A stretch of DNA of 33,666 nucleotides from an uncultured Corynebacterium sp. (GTDB lineage Bacteria > Actinomycetota > Actinomycetes > Mycobacteriales > Mycobacteriaceae), in contig NZ_CAMIFY010000030.1 in the NCBI RefSeq assembly GCF_946222985.1, forward strand, positions 1 to 33,666, written 5' to 3'. Both the position numbers and the translations under genes were made by a program. The notes under the pieces are model-generated. The model saw only the letters and a program-made list of their open reading frames with translations, had not been told where the DNA came from and did not search any database. Within the stretch, counting starts at the first letter, position 1; the number at the start of each line of letters is the position of its first letter. Below are positions 15,287 to 24,666 of this stretch, in pieces.

Positions 15287-16207
15287 ATGGTCGGGACAAC
15301 GTTGGGCGATGGCGGGGATGGAATGATGCCGGCTCCGGCCCGGGAGTACGCGCGCACGCTCGGCGAGATTCCCCGGCTGCGCGCGGAGATCGAGGCACCG
15401 GCGGGGGCGCGGTGGTGGCGCGGCGGCGATGCGCGGGAGGTGCTGTGCGACGGCGATTTCCTCACCGCGCGCGCGGCCGCGTCGCGGGCGCTGTACCCGA
15501 TGCCGGAATCGGAGACGACCGGGCCGGGCGGGCTGCCGGGCGATACCCGATTCCAGATGCAGGTGTGGTGGTACTCGACGTGCAATTCCTGGATGGGGCC
15601 GACGGCGGCCTCGATCGTCGTGCAGGGCCGCGCGCCGCGGCCGGGCTGGGACGGGCTGACCGTGTTCGAGCGCGACGACTACTGGCTGGGGTATGCCGCC
15701 GACGAATTCGTCGACCTCGGTGTTGAGGCCGGGCTCGAGCCGGGGGACCCGGAGACGGCGGACGACGTGCGGGCCCTCGGCGCCGAGGTGGGCCGAATGA
15801 TCGAGCCAGTCGTCGCCGCCAGCGGCGAGGAGCTGGGAGTGCGGCCGGCGCCGTTGTGGGCGATCGCCGCAGACGCGCTGGCCGGTGCCTCCGTGGCCGC
15901 CGGCAACGAGATCATGGAGCCGTGGGCCGGGGCGTTGGTCGGGTCGTGGCTCGTCGAAGGCCTCGGCGAGGTGACGCCGATGCCGGCGCCGCGGTTCGTT
16001 GACGTCGATGCGGGCCTGGGCGCCGAGGGCGTGACCTCGACGGACCTGGACGCCGCAGCCGCGGGGGAGCAGGCGGATTTCGACGTCGTCACGCATCTGA
16101 ATCGCATGTCGTGCTGCATGATCTACCGCAGTCCGAAGGCGGGATTGTGCGTGTCGTGTCCGCGCCGGTCGGCGGCGGAGCGGCGGGAGTTGTGGGCGGG
16201 GGCGTGA
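15287..16207 (+). CDS. FhuF-like [2Fe-2S] siderophore-iron reductase family protein
   Basis: 306 residues. The C-terminus has the FhuF signature Cys-Cys-x10-Cys-x2-Cys at Cys276, Cys277, Cys288 and Cys291 (context Ser-Cys-Cys-Met-Ile-Tyr-Arg ... Leu-Cys-Val-Ser-Cys-Pro), which in FhuF holds a [2Fe-2S] cluster. The N-terminal 250 residues have no signal peptide or membrane segment and are rich in Trp and acidic residues, as in cytosolic FhuF relatives. Known family role: reducing ferric iron in imported hydroxamate siderophores so that iron is released. No siderophore transport genes lie nearby, so the partner is unknown, and I did not find a DtxR-like operator in the 180 bases upstream. It is divergent from the EcsC-like gene; the acidic-protein gene follows on the same strand after 87 bases. 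Confidence 0.9.
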   Translation: MVGTTLGDGGDGMMPAPAREYARTLGEIPRLRAEIEAPAGARWWRGGDAREVLCDGDFLTARAAASRALYPMPESETTGPGGLPGDTRFQMQVWWYSTCNSWMGPTAASIVVQGRAPRPGWDGLTVFERDDYWLGYAADEFVDLGVEAGLEPGDPETADDVRALGAEVGRMIEPVVAASGEELGVRPAPLWAIAADALAGASVAAGNEIMEPWAGALVGSWLVEGLGEVTPMPAPRFVDVDAGLGAEGVTSTDLDAAAAGEQADFDVVTHLNRMSCCMIYRSPKAGLCVSCPRRSAAERRELWAGA

Positions 16208-16294
16208 CCGGCGGGTTGTGGCTACGATGGCGTGCGGGCCGTGACCGACCGTTGGATCCGCGGCCCTCCGTCGATTGAGGGAAGGGTCCCATTC

Positions 16295-17128
16295 ATGAGC
16301 TTCTTCGAGCAGATTGCCGCGGCACTGGATCGCGAGGACATCGAGAGCCGGGTCAACGGCGACACCCTGTTCGTGCCCATCACCATGGACCTGGAGGTGC
16401 AGTTCGTCACCATCGACGATGAGCTGCCGGCCGCGGAGGTCTACGTCGCCGCGGCGGACGTGGATTCCGACGACGATGATTTCGAGGCCGTGCTGGTCTC
16501 GGCGGTGTTCTCGGTGGAGGACGCCGTGGATGCGGTGGCCCATCACGTGGCAACCGACCGGGTGGTGACGTTGCTGCGCACGTTGCTCGACGGCGACGAC
16601 GATCGCATTTCGGACCTGGAGTTCGAGCAGGACCCGGAGGAGGCGACGCTGGTCACCGCCGAGGTGGGGGAGGCGTCGATGCTGCAGGTGCTGGTCACGG
16701 CCAACGAGAATGACCCGATCGCCCACGTGCGATTCATCGCGCAGGACGAGAACTTGGACGACATCGTCGACCAGGCGATCGCGGAGTTCTGGGATTCGGA
16801 CACCGAGACGATCCTCACCGACGACGATCGCCGCAAGATGTTCGCGGATCTGTACGCCGATGCCGCGAGCCTGCGCAACGAGGTGCTGACGCTGGGGTCC
16901 TTCAAGGATTTCGACAAACTGCTCGACGTCCTGTCGCTGGCCGCCGATCGCGCCGAGGACTGGGAGGATCAGCTCGCTCCGGTCGAGGATGGTTTCGCCG
17001 AGTCGCTGTACTCGACGTACCACGGTGATGACGACGACGATGATTACGACGACAACGACGAAGACGATTTCGACGATGATGAGCTTGACGACGATGACGA
17101 CGAGGGCGTGACCGCCGACGAGGCGTAG
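16295..17128 (+). CDS. Acidic protein with Asp-rich tail, family not recognised
   Basis: 277 residues, strongly acidic throughout. The first 200 residues look like two related alpha/beta units. Each has strands followed by an acidic helix, Val-Glu-Asp-Ala-Val-Asp-Ala-Val in the first and Leu-Asp-Asp-Ile-Val-Asp-Gln-Ala in the second, so an internal duplication is possible. A helical segment follows (about 200-245), then a tail of about 30 residues made almost only of Asp and Glu with a few Tyr, Asn and Phe. There is no signal peptide, membrane helix or enzyme motif. The ATG at 16295 has GAGGGAAGG upstream; a TACGAT hexamer at 16223-16228 could be its -10 box. The gene is convincing by codon use and ribosome site. 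Such tails occur in nucleic-acid mimics, chaperones and cation binders, but I assign no function. Confidence 0.85.
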   Translation: MSFFEQIAAALDREDIESRVNGDTLFVPITMDLEVQFVTIDDELPAAEVYVAAADVDSDDDDFEAVLVSAVFSVEDAVDAVAHHVATDRVVTLLRTLLDGDDDRISDLEFEQDPEEATLVTAEVGEASMLQVLVTANENDPIAHVRFIAQDENLDDIVDQAIAEFWDSDTETILTDDDRRKMFADLYADAASLRNEVLTLGSFKDFDKLLDVLSLAADRAEDWEDQLAPVEDGFAESLYSTYHGDDDDDDYDDNDEDDFDDDELDDDDDEGVTADEA

Positions 17129-17209
17129 TCGACGATCCCGCGTCGCCTCCCGGTGCAGAGCATCCCGGGCGGCGGCATGAGAACGACGACGTGATCGAGG
17201 ACCTTCGCG

Positions 17210-17248
17210 AAGCGGGGTGCCGGCTGAATGAGCCGGCGCCCCGCTTTT
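17210..17248. terminator. Shared terminator between converging genes
   Basis: A 16-bp stem (17210-17225 with 17231-17246) has one G-U pair and a 5-base loop, followed by T residues on the plus strand (TTTT at 17245-17248) and preceded by A residues that give a short U run on the minus strand. It can end both the acidic-protein gene and the converging gene at 17265. Confidence 0.87.
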
Positions 17249-17264
17249 CGCGTGTCGGCGAACG

Positions 17265-17831
17265 TCACGCTGCACGGGAAGTGGGATTGAACAACTCGGG
17301 CGGGCTGGTGAACACACGTCCTTCGCGGTCGCCGATCCAGCTGAACCGGAATGCGCCGGTGGCGGGATCCGTGCCGTTGGGGTGAATGTTGCCGGCGTCC
17401 TTGGCCGGGTGCATCGCCTCCGCGATGGCGCGGGCGTGAACGGGGCCGGCGAGGGGAGCGGGAACGTCGTCATGCAGGCCGACGACGATCGAGGCAGTGA
17501 ACATGAAGACGGGGGCGCCGCCGAGCACCAGGTACTCGGGGTACGTGAAGGACAGATCCCGTACGAGGCCGGATGGCAATCGAACGCGGTGGGTGCGGAT
17601 CGTCGCGGTGACGCCATCAGCGTCGGGGAGTGTGATCGCGTGGTCGAGCGCGCCCGGACGAATGGAGCGGGCGGCGACGGGGTGGCGGTAGAAGGTCGAG
17701 ACCAGGGCGAGGTCGTCACCGCAGGCCTCGCGATAACGCTCGGCCAGGTTAGCGGCTTGCCGGGGGAATCGGTGGAGGTCCGAAGCGGTGGTGGGGGAGT
17801 CGGAGTGCAGGTCGTTCGTCGTGTTCGCCAT
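17265..17831 (-). CDS. Hypothetical protein, family not recognised
   Basis: 188 residues from the ATG whose complement is 17829-17831. The frame is open 44 codons further upstream, but that part would cover the SOS-like palindrome and is Arg/Ser-rich. The N-terminus is polar (Asn-Thr-Thr-Asn). A helix with Ala-Glu-Arg-Tyr-Arg-Glu follows, then a beta-rich middle with a hydrophobic stretch around 118-135 (Tyr-Leu-Val-Leu-Gly-Gly-Ala-Pro-Val-Phe-Met-Phe). The C-terminus contains Phe-Arg-Phe-Ser-Trp-Ile-Gly-Asp-Arg-Glu-Gly-Arg-Val-Phe. I know no family for it. Base composition is as high in G+C as the core genome (47 of 60 in row 17401), unlike the island beyond. The ribosome site is weak. It is divergent from the Nudix-helicase pair, and the palindrome at 17877-17892 lies only 46 bases before its start, so it could share that control. 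Confidence 0.75.
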   Translation of the reverse strand: MANTTNDLHSDSPTTASDLHRFPRQAANLAERYREACGDDLALVSTFYRHPVAARSIRPGALDHAITLPDADGVTATIRTHRVRLPSGLVRDLSFTYPEYLVLGGAPVFMFTASIVVGLHDDVPAPLAGPVHARAIAEAMHPAKDAGNIHPNGTDPATGAFRFSWIGDREGRVFTSPPELFNPTSRAA

Positions 17832-17876
17832 GGGCCGCAGACTAGAACGTCGTGAGGACTGGTGTTCGAACGTAAG

Positions 17877-17892
17877 TCGAACACGTGTTCTA
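17877..17892. promoter_or_regulatory. LexA/SOS-box-like palindrome
   Basis: TCGAACACGTGTTCTA, whose inner 12 bases GAACACGTGTTC are a perfect palindrome. The actinobacterial SOS box as I know it is TCGAAC-N4-GTTCGA (TCGAA(A/C)A-N2-TGTTCGA in corynebacteria); one fixed base differs here. It lies 97 bases before the Nudix ATG and 46 before the divergent gene. A second small palindrome GTTCGAAC sits at 17864-17871. Confidence 0.65.
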
Positions 17893-17988
17893 AGTTTGTT
17901 CCCACGTCGGGAAAGTGGGGCGCGGGATAAGCTTTGTTCAGAATTTGAAACCGGACGGGGCACTCCAGTGCCCGTGTAAGGAAGTTGA

Positions 17989-18489
17989 ATGTACGACGTA
18001 TGCGTGGCGTACTTGATGAATCGGTCCGGTGGAGTCGATCGTGTGCTCGTCGGAGAAAAGCGGCGTGGACTTGGTAGCGGAAAAGTCGTCGCCCCAGGCG
18101 GAAAGCTCGAGCCGGGAGAGTCTCCGCGGCAGGCGGTGGTTCGCGAGGTCCGTGAGGAGACGGGGATCGAGCTTCCTGCCGTTTCGTTGGTTCAAGTAGC
18201 CGTCATTGAGTACAGCTTTCCCACTAAACCGGAGTGGGACCAAAGGTCCTTCGTCTTTAGGGCTACCGGCATCGATGCGGAGCCAAGCGATTCAACAGAG
18301 CTGGCTGCTCGGTGGTGCCCCGTCGACGAAGTCCCATATGAACGCATGTGGTCGGATGCCGTGAGCTGGGTTCCAGCAGTGTTAGAGGGAAAGTCCAACA
18401 TTCACCGGAAGATTAGCTTCGGAGCTGACCTTGCCACGGTCTCGGCCAGCAATGTCCTCAGCGAGGGGATTTACTCAGATGAACGGTGA
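17989..18489 (+). CDS. Nudix hydrolase, MutT/MTH1-like
   Basis: 166 residues. A complete Nudix box G-x5-E-x7-R-E-V-R-E-E-T-G-I runs from Gly38 to Ile60. The segment before it (Gly-Glu-Lys-Arg-Arg-Gly-Leu-Gly-Ser-Gly-Lys) resembles MTH1/8-oxo-dGTP diphosphatases, so a nucleotide-pool-cleaning or modified-nucleotide substrate is plausible. The C-terminus after about 145 goes beyond the usual fold. The start ATG has AAGGAAG 4 bases upstream. The stop codon lies inside the next gene: the helicase ATG at 18479 gives an 11-bp overlap, so the two are one operon. G+C falls to 50% in row 18361 (67% and 63% in rows 18061 and 18301), unlike the 70-78% around it. An SOS-like box lies upstream. The enzyme class is firm; the substrate is inferred. 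Confidence 0.93.
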   Translation: MYDVCVAYLMNRSGGVDRVLVGEKRRGLGSGKVVAPGGKLEPGESPRQAVVREVREETGIELPAVSLVQVAVIEYSFPTKPEWDQRSFVFRATGIDAEPSDSTELAARWCPVDEVPYERMWSDAVSWVPAVLEGKSNIHRKISFGADLATVSASNVLSEGIYSDER

Positions 18490-21400
18490 GTATCCCCTCG
18501 AGCTGGGGTTATACCAAGCGCTTAGGACTCTCGGGCTTGATCAGAAGATCAGCCAGATGGAAGGTATCCGGGCAGAGTTCACCGATGTTGTCGGATCGGA
18601 TGCTCCTCAAGTCTTGGGCACTTATATCGGGCGCGTGGTGACGGAGTCTCTTGCACGGTTGGATGAAGAACAACGTAAAGCGGCGGCCAACCGTGTTATT
18701 GATGCGTTGGGCGACGGTCAGGGAGAGGTCACTGATCTCGCGACGATTGTCAGCGAACGCGAAGAAGTCATTGAGGAACTGACGGCACTGAGTCTTCTCG
18801 GCGATCCACCGCTCCCGCGGCCCAAAACGCCGCTGGTAGAACCTGCATTGCTTACGAACGCGCGCGACGAGCCCAATATCGGCGAGCAAATCGGCACGGA
18901 GCTCGGATCTGCGGACCAGGTCGACATTCTGATGGCGTTCGTGAAGTACGCCGGCATCAACACGATCAAGGATCAGCTGAGCCAGCTCGTAGAGCGAGGA
19001 GCCCGTCTGCGAGTGATCACGACGACATACTGCGGCGCGACCGACCGCCGAGCCGTCGATCTGCTTGTGAACCTGGGCGCTGAAGTCAAGATCCGCTACG
19101 AAAAGGACTCCACTCGGCTTCATGCGAAGGCATGGCTGTTTCGCCGAAACACAGGGTTTGATACGGCATACGTTGGCAGCTCGAACCTGTCGTTCTCAGC
19201 AATGACTGACGGGCTGGAATGGAACGTACGGCTTACGTCAGGAGCGACTTCGGCGCTCTTGAAGAAGTTCAGCGCAACCTTCGATACCTACTGGGCCGAC
19301 GAGTCATTCGAGTCTTACATCCCAAGTCGAGATGGAGATCGGCTGTCCACGCAGCTGAAGGCTGCGAGCCTTGGGGCGAGTGGACGGTCGGGAAGCGCCA
19401 GCGAGGGAGTAGCGCTGCTCTCCGGTCTTGAGGTTCGTCCCAGGGCGTATCAGCGGCGAATGCTCGAGGCACTGGCAGCAGAGCGGGAAGTTCATGACCG
19501 GCACCGCAATCTGTTGGTCGCAGCGACTGGTACAGGAAAGACCGTGGTGGCGGCCCTGGATTACAAGTCGCTCTTGACCTCACTTAGCTCGAAAGCGGGC
19601 ACACCGCCGCGTCTGTTGTTTGTTGCACACAGGAAGGAAATCCTGGAACAAGCACGACGGGTTTACCGCGAAGTACTCAATGATGGTTCGTTCGGTGAGC
19701 TCTGGGGCTACCAGCAGGTACCCGTCGTGGGTGACCACGTGTTTGCGTCGATTCAGACGCTTGCGAACTCTGCGGAGTCCCTCGACTTCGACGTCGTGGT
19801 CATCGATGAGTTCCACCACGCGGAGGCGGCCTCGTACAAGAAGCTCTTGGACCGCCTTTCGTACCGCGAACTTCTCGGCATGACCGCTACGCCCGAGCGC
19901 GGCGATGGGGTGAATGTTGCCGGGCTTTTTGATGGGCGAATTGCATATGAACTGCGACTGTGGGACGCGCTCGAGGAGGATATTCTCTCGCCGTTCCACT
20001 ACTACGGCATCGCGGATAACACTGACCTGTCCGGCGTCACGTGGAAGCGAGGGGCCGGGTTCTCCGGCGCAGGCTACGACGTCAATGAACTTGAGAACAT
20101 CTACACGGCAGATAACGCTCGACTACGCATCATTCTGAAGTCGCTGAATGACAACATCTCAGACCCGACGGCGATGCGCGCGTTGGGATTCTGCGTTTCC
20201 GTCAAACACGCGCAGTTCATGGCGGAACAGTTCAACGAAGCGGGGATCGCAGCCGCGTCGGTTACTGGCGAAACCCCTTTCGACGAGAGGCGTGCGGCGT
20301 TCGACGGATTGCGTTCCGGAAAGCTTGCATGCCTGTTCGGAGTAGACGTCTTCAACGAGGGCCTTGACGTGCCGATGGTGGACACGGTTTTGATGCTTCG
20401 TCCGACCTCCAGCTCGACGGTCTTCCTCCAACAGCTGGGGCGTGGGCTCCGTCGTTCACCCGAAAAGGCGGTGACAACGGTGCTGGATTTCGTCGGTCAT
20501 CACAGAGAAGAGTTCAACCTCGCTGCGCGATTCCGGGCCATGACAGGCAAGGCACGCAAACAGCTCGAGCGCGAAATCGATGAGGGTTTCCCGTTTCTGC
20601 CGTCGGGTACGCGGATCAAACTGGACCGGGTAACGCAGGAGCAAGCGTTGCGTAGCGCCCGAGCCTCCGTTGCCTTGAACATCCGGTCGATGACGTCGTT
20701 AGTCGTCGATGTCAGCACATCGGTGGCTGATCTGACCTTGGGTGGCTTCCTGGAGGAAGCAGACCTCGAACTCGCTGATGTGTACCGATCGGGCTGGTCA
20801 TGGACGGGAATTCGCCGACGTGCTTCGATGCTCGACGAGCCGGAATCACCGGGTGAGGGGGACTTGTCGCGTCGAATGCGTCACTTGACTCACGTGGACG
20901 ACATGGAACGTGCTCGCGCCTACGCGCGGATCGTGACAAGCGATACTCGGCTTGATGAGATGGCTGATTCCGATCGGTCGTATGCGCACATGCTGCTTGC
21001 GGTTCTTTATCGAGACAAGACGATCCGCGATCATCCCGAATGCTTGGTACAGCTGCGCGAGAATAAGCCGATCGTCGAGGAAATCGTCCAGCTCATGACG
21101 CTCCGGGAGCGGGTTGTGAGTGAGCACATTCCACGGCCGATGAGTCTCGGGGTTGCCGAGTCGGTGCTCAAGACGCATGCGTACTACAAAGCTGAAGAGT
21201 TGTTGGCGGCGCTTGGGTGGTTGGGAGATGCGGCTGGGGACGATAGGACTCCTAAGCCTTCCACCTTCCGGGAAGGCGTTGCCTGGATTCCTTCGACGCA
21301 GGTTGATCTGTTCTTCGTCACCCTGAAGAAGAATGCTCGCCACTTCAATCCGTCGACGATGTATCACGACTACGCGGTCTCGCCGAACGAGTTCCACTGG

Positions 21401-21655
21401 GAGTCGCAGTCGCGAACGTCCGAGGCAAGCGCAACTGGTCAGCGGTACATCAATCATCGAGAACGAGGTTCAGACGTCGTTCTCGCACTGCGCGACCTAA
21501 ATGAGAATGACTTCGGATCAGGTGCGCCGTTCTTCCTTGCTGGGCCGATGGATTTCATCTCCACGAAGGGGGACCGACCGATGGCGATCAATTGGAGCCT
21601 GCAGCGTCCGTTGCCCGAGGACGTCACCAAGCGGTCCCGGATCGCTGCGGTGTGA
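18479..21655 (+). CDS. PLD-nuclease/SF2 helicase/DUF3427 fusion protein
   Basis: 1058 residues. N-terminal helical part 1-130. A phospholipase-D-type nuclease domain spans about 135-265 with one HKD motif (His215, Lys217, Gly-Ser-Ser-Asn 233-236), so catalysis would need a dimer, as in other single-HKD nucleases. SF2 helicase core about 320-690: Walker A Ala-Thr-Gly-Thr-Gly-Lys-Thr 349-355, Asp-Glu-Phe-His 443-446, Thr-Ala-Thr-Pro 469-472, motif VI Gln-x2-Gly-Arg-Gly-Leu-Arg 651-658. A DUF3427 region follows from about 740 to the end (Trp-Glu-Ser-Gln-Ser ... Gly-Gln-Arg-Tyr-Ile-Asn-His). COG1061 helicases fused to COG3886 HKD nucleases have been listed among predicted phage-defence or repair genes. 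The ATG at 18479 has GAGGGG 10 bases upstream and overlaps the Nudix gene. G+C is about 55-57% in rows counted, well below the flanks, suggesting transfer. All key motifs are intact. Confidence 0.95.
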   Translation: MNGEYPLELGLYQALRTLGLDQKISQMEGIRAEFTDVVGSDAPQVLGTYIGRVVTESLARLDEEQRKAAANRVIDALGDGQGEVTDLATIVSEREEVIEELTALSLLGDPPLPRPKTPLVEPALLTNARDEPNIGEQIGTELGSADQVDILMAFVKYAGINTIKDQLSQLVERGARLRVITTTYCGATDRRAVDLLVNLGAEVKIRYEKDSTRLHAKAWLFRRNTGFDTAYVGSSNLSFSAMTDGLEWNVRLTSGATSALLKKFSATFDTYWADESFESYIPSRDGDRLSTQLKAASLGASGRSGSASEGVALLSGLEVRPRAYQRRMLEALAAEREVHDRHRNLLVAATGTGKTVVAALDYKSLLTSLSSKAGTPPRLLFVAHRKEILEQARRVYREVLNDGSFGELWGYQQVPVVGDHVFASIQTLANSAESLDFDVVVIDEFHHAEAASYKKLLDRLSYRELLGMTATPERGDGVNVAGLFDGRIAYELRLWDALEEDILSPFHYYGIADNTDLSGVTWKRGAGFSGAGYDVNELENIYTADNARLRIILKSLNDNISDPTAMRALGFCVSVKHAQFMAEQFNEAGIAAASVTGETPFDERRAAFDGLRSGKLACLFGVDVFNEGLDVPMVDTVLMLRPTSSSTVFLQQLGRGLRRSPEKAVTTVLDFVGHHREEFNLAARFRAMTGKARKQLEREIDEGFPFLPSGTRIKLDRVTQEQALRSARASVALNIRSMTSLVVDVSTSVADLTLGGFLEEADLELADVYRSGWSWTGIRRRASMLDEPESPGEGDLSRRMRHLTHVDDMERARAYARIVTSDTRLDEMADSDRSYAHMLLAVLYRDKTIRDHPECLVQLRENKPIVEEIVQLMTLRERVVSEHIPRPMSLGVAESVLKTHAYYKAEELLAALGWLGDAAGDDRTPKPSTFREGVAWIPSTQVDLFFVTLKKNARHFNPSTMYHDYAVSPNEFHWESQSRTSEASATGQRYINHRERGSDVVLALRDLNENDFGSGAPFFLAGPMDFISTKGDRPMAINWSLQRPLPEDVTKRSRIAAV

Positions 21656-21676
21656 CCTCTTTCGGATCGGCCGCAC

Positions 21677-22954
21677 CTACTCCGGCAGCACCTCGCCAAG
21701 CACCCGCACCGTGTTTCCGCCCATGATCTTCGCGATGTCCTCTTCCGAGTACCCGCGGTTCATCAGTTCCTGGGTGATCACGGCCAGCTGGGAGGTGTCC
21801 CACGGCACCTCGACGGAGCCGTCGAAGTCAGACCCGAGTGCAGCGGCGTCGATGCCGGCGACCTCCACGACGTGGTCGATGGCGTCGACGACCGGCTCGG
21901 GCCCGAGCCCGCACACCGCGTCTTCCCAGTAACCGACTCCGATGACGCCGCCGGTTTCGGCGATGCCGCGAATCTGCTCGTCCGACAGGTTCCGGTTGAC
22001 GTCGCACGTCGCCCGGACGCCGCCGTGGCTGTTGACCACTGGCCCGTCGGCCATCGCCAACATCTCGTCGATGGCGGCCGGGCTCGAATGCGCCAGGTCG
22101 ACGACCATCCCCAGGTCCTGCATCTGCGCGAACATGTCTCGACCCAGGTCCGTCAGGCCACCGCGATCGACCCCGTGCATCGACCCGCCGACTTCGTTGT
22201 CGAAGAAATGGGTGAACCCGGCCATGCGGGCGCCGGCGTCGTAAAGCTTCTTCAGATTCGCCGGATCGCCCTCAAGATTGTGCAGGCCCTCCAGGGCGAA
22301 CAATACGCCGGTGACGTCCTCGCCGGCCTCGCGATCGGCGACGAGGCCATCGAGGTCGCCCTTCGTGCGGATCCACCGCAGCTGCCCGTCGGAGCCCTCT
22401 ACGGCGCGATCGAGCTTCTCTGCGTGGTACATCGACCGCTCGAACGGCGAAAACCACGTCCGCGGCGGCTGCAGCTGCGCGATGACCAGGGGAGTGATGT
22501 TGTCCGTCTCATCGGTGTTGCCGTCGAGGTTCTGCCCGCGCGGCGACCTCGTCACCGACGCGAAGACCTGCAGCGCCACGTTGCCCTCCTGCAGTCGCGG
22601 CAGGTCCACGTGACCGCGCTCTCCGCGGTCGAGGATCGACCGCTTCCACAGCAACGCATCGGAATGCATGTCGGCGATGGTCAACCGTCCGTGCAGCTCC
22701 CGGGCCTCCGCCGATGGCTCCGGCAGGTCGACGTCGGCCACCGGATTCGATTGCTTTTCGACGATCCCCGGCCCCACCGCCGCCACCACCGCCGCCGCGA
22801 TCACACCGACGACCACGACGCCGGCCAGGACCTTGAGCCCGGTGCGCGAGCGCTTCCCGCGCCGACCGGCCTTCGTCGCGGACGCGCCGGACGTGGTCGC
22901 CCTCGACGCGGCGGCAGGGGTCGGATCGGTGGACTCGCGCTTCCCGGAATTCAT
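21677..22954 (-). CDS. Membrane-anchored M19-family (renal-type) dipeptidase
   Basis: 425 residues. A basic cytosolic N-terminus leads to one membrane helix (about 40-62), leaving the catalytic domain outside the cell or in the wall space. M19 metal ligands are visible: His97 and Asp99 (Asp-Met-His-Ser-Asp), Glu222 (Ala-Leu-Glu-Gly-Leu-His), His289 (Val-Asp-Leu-Ala-His-Ser), His310 (Asn-Ser-His-Gly-Gly) and catalytic Asp376 (Gly-Ser-Asp-Phe-Asp-Gly). The family holds a binuclear zinc site and cleaves dipeptides, sometimes with D-residues; the natural substrate here is unknown, wall peptides or nutrient dipeptides being likely. The ATG complement is 22952-22954; the ribosome site is weak. It converges with the helicase gene across 21 bases with no visible hairpin and is divergent from the MFS gene. 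Confidence 0.93.
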   Translation of the reverse strand: MNSGKRESTDPTPAAASRATTSGASATKAGRRGKRSRTGLKVLAGVVVVGVIAAAVVAAVGPGIVEKQSNPVADVDLPEPSAEARELHGRLTIADMHSDALLWKRSILDRGERGHVDLPRLQEGNVALQVFASVTRSPRGQNLDGNTDETDNITPLVIAQLQPPRTWFSPFERSMYHAEKLDRAVEGSDGQLRWIRTKGDLDGLVADREAGEDVTGVLFALEGLHNLEGDPANLKKLYDAGARMAGFTHFFDNEVGGSMHGVDRGGLTDLGRDMFAQMQDLGMVVDLAHSSPAAIDEMLAMADGPVVNSHGGVRATCDVNRNLSDEQIRGIAETGGVIGVGYWEDAVCGLGPEPVVDAIDHVVEVAGIDAAALGSDFDGSVEVPWDTSQLAVITQELMNRGYSEEDIAKIMGGNTVRVLGEVLPE

Positions 22955-23025
22955 GTTTGCCAGGCTAACTGAATGTGGAGGCGGGAACGTCGCAAAGCAA
23001 GGAATGTCCCTTTTGACCCCGGGTC

Positions 23026-23031
23026 TATGGT
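23026..23031 (+). promoter_or_regulatory. Possible -10 box for a leaderless MFS transcript
   Basis: TATGGT fits the TANNNT pattern and ends 6 bases before the ATG at 23038, the spacing seen for leaderless mRNAs in actinobacteria. There is no good ribosome site, which agrees with this, and no clear -35. Confidence 0.33.
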
Positions 23032-23037
23032 GGACAC

Positions 23038-24378
<1,341 letters not shown>

Positions 24379-24666
24379 CGGGGGCGGGGTGGGGTGATCC
24401 CAGCCGCGCTCGCGTGCGCCCGCGTGCGGCTGCGCTCGTGCACATGTGGTGCCGTCGCTGCATGTCTGCAGCTCGCCACCTGCGGCGATGGGGGAGCGCG
24501 CGGGAAGGGTGGAATCACATCGACCCGAAGGCGGGTGGGAGCGTCGTCAAGCATCGGCGCGGGGGCGCGGATAACGGTGATGCGTACCGAAATAGAGTGA
24601 CCTCCGACACCGTTGGGCCGAGTTAATCGCGTTTAGGCATGTAGACCGGGTAGGGTTGCCCACGCA

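Noticed and set aside
15230..17905. An 891-codon minus-strand open frame across the FhuF-like, acidic-protein and hypothetical genes
   Set aside because: It is opposite two well-supported plus-strand genes, runs through the shared terminator, and reads as Pro/Arg/His low-complexity sequence.
17832..21676. Search for direct repeats or an integrase marking the ends of the low-GC island
   Set aside because: By eye I found no convincing flanking repeat, tRNA gene or recombinase; the island limits rest on base composition and gene borders only.
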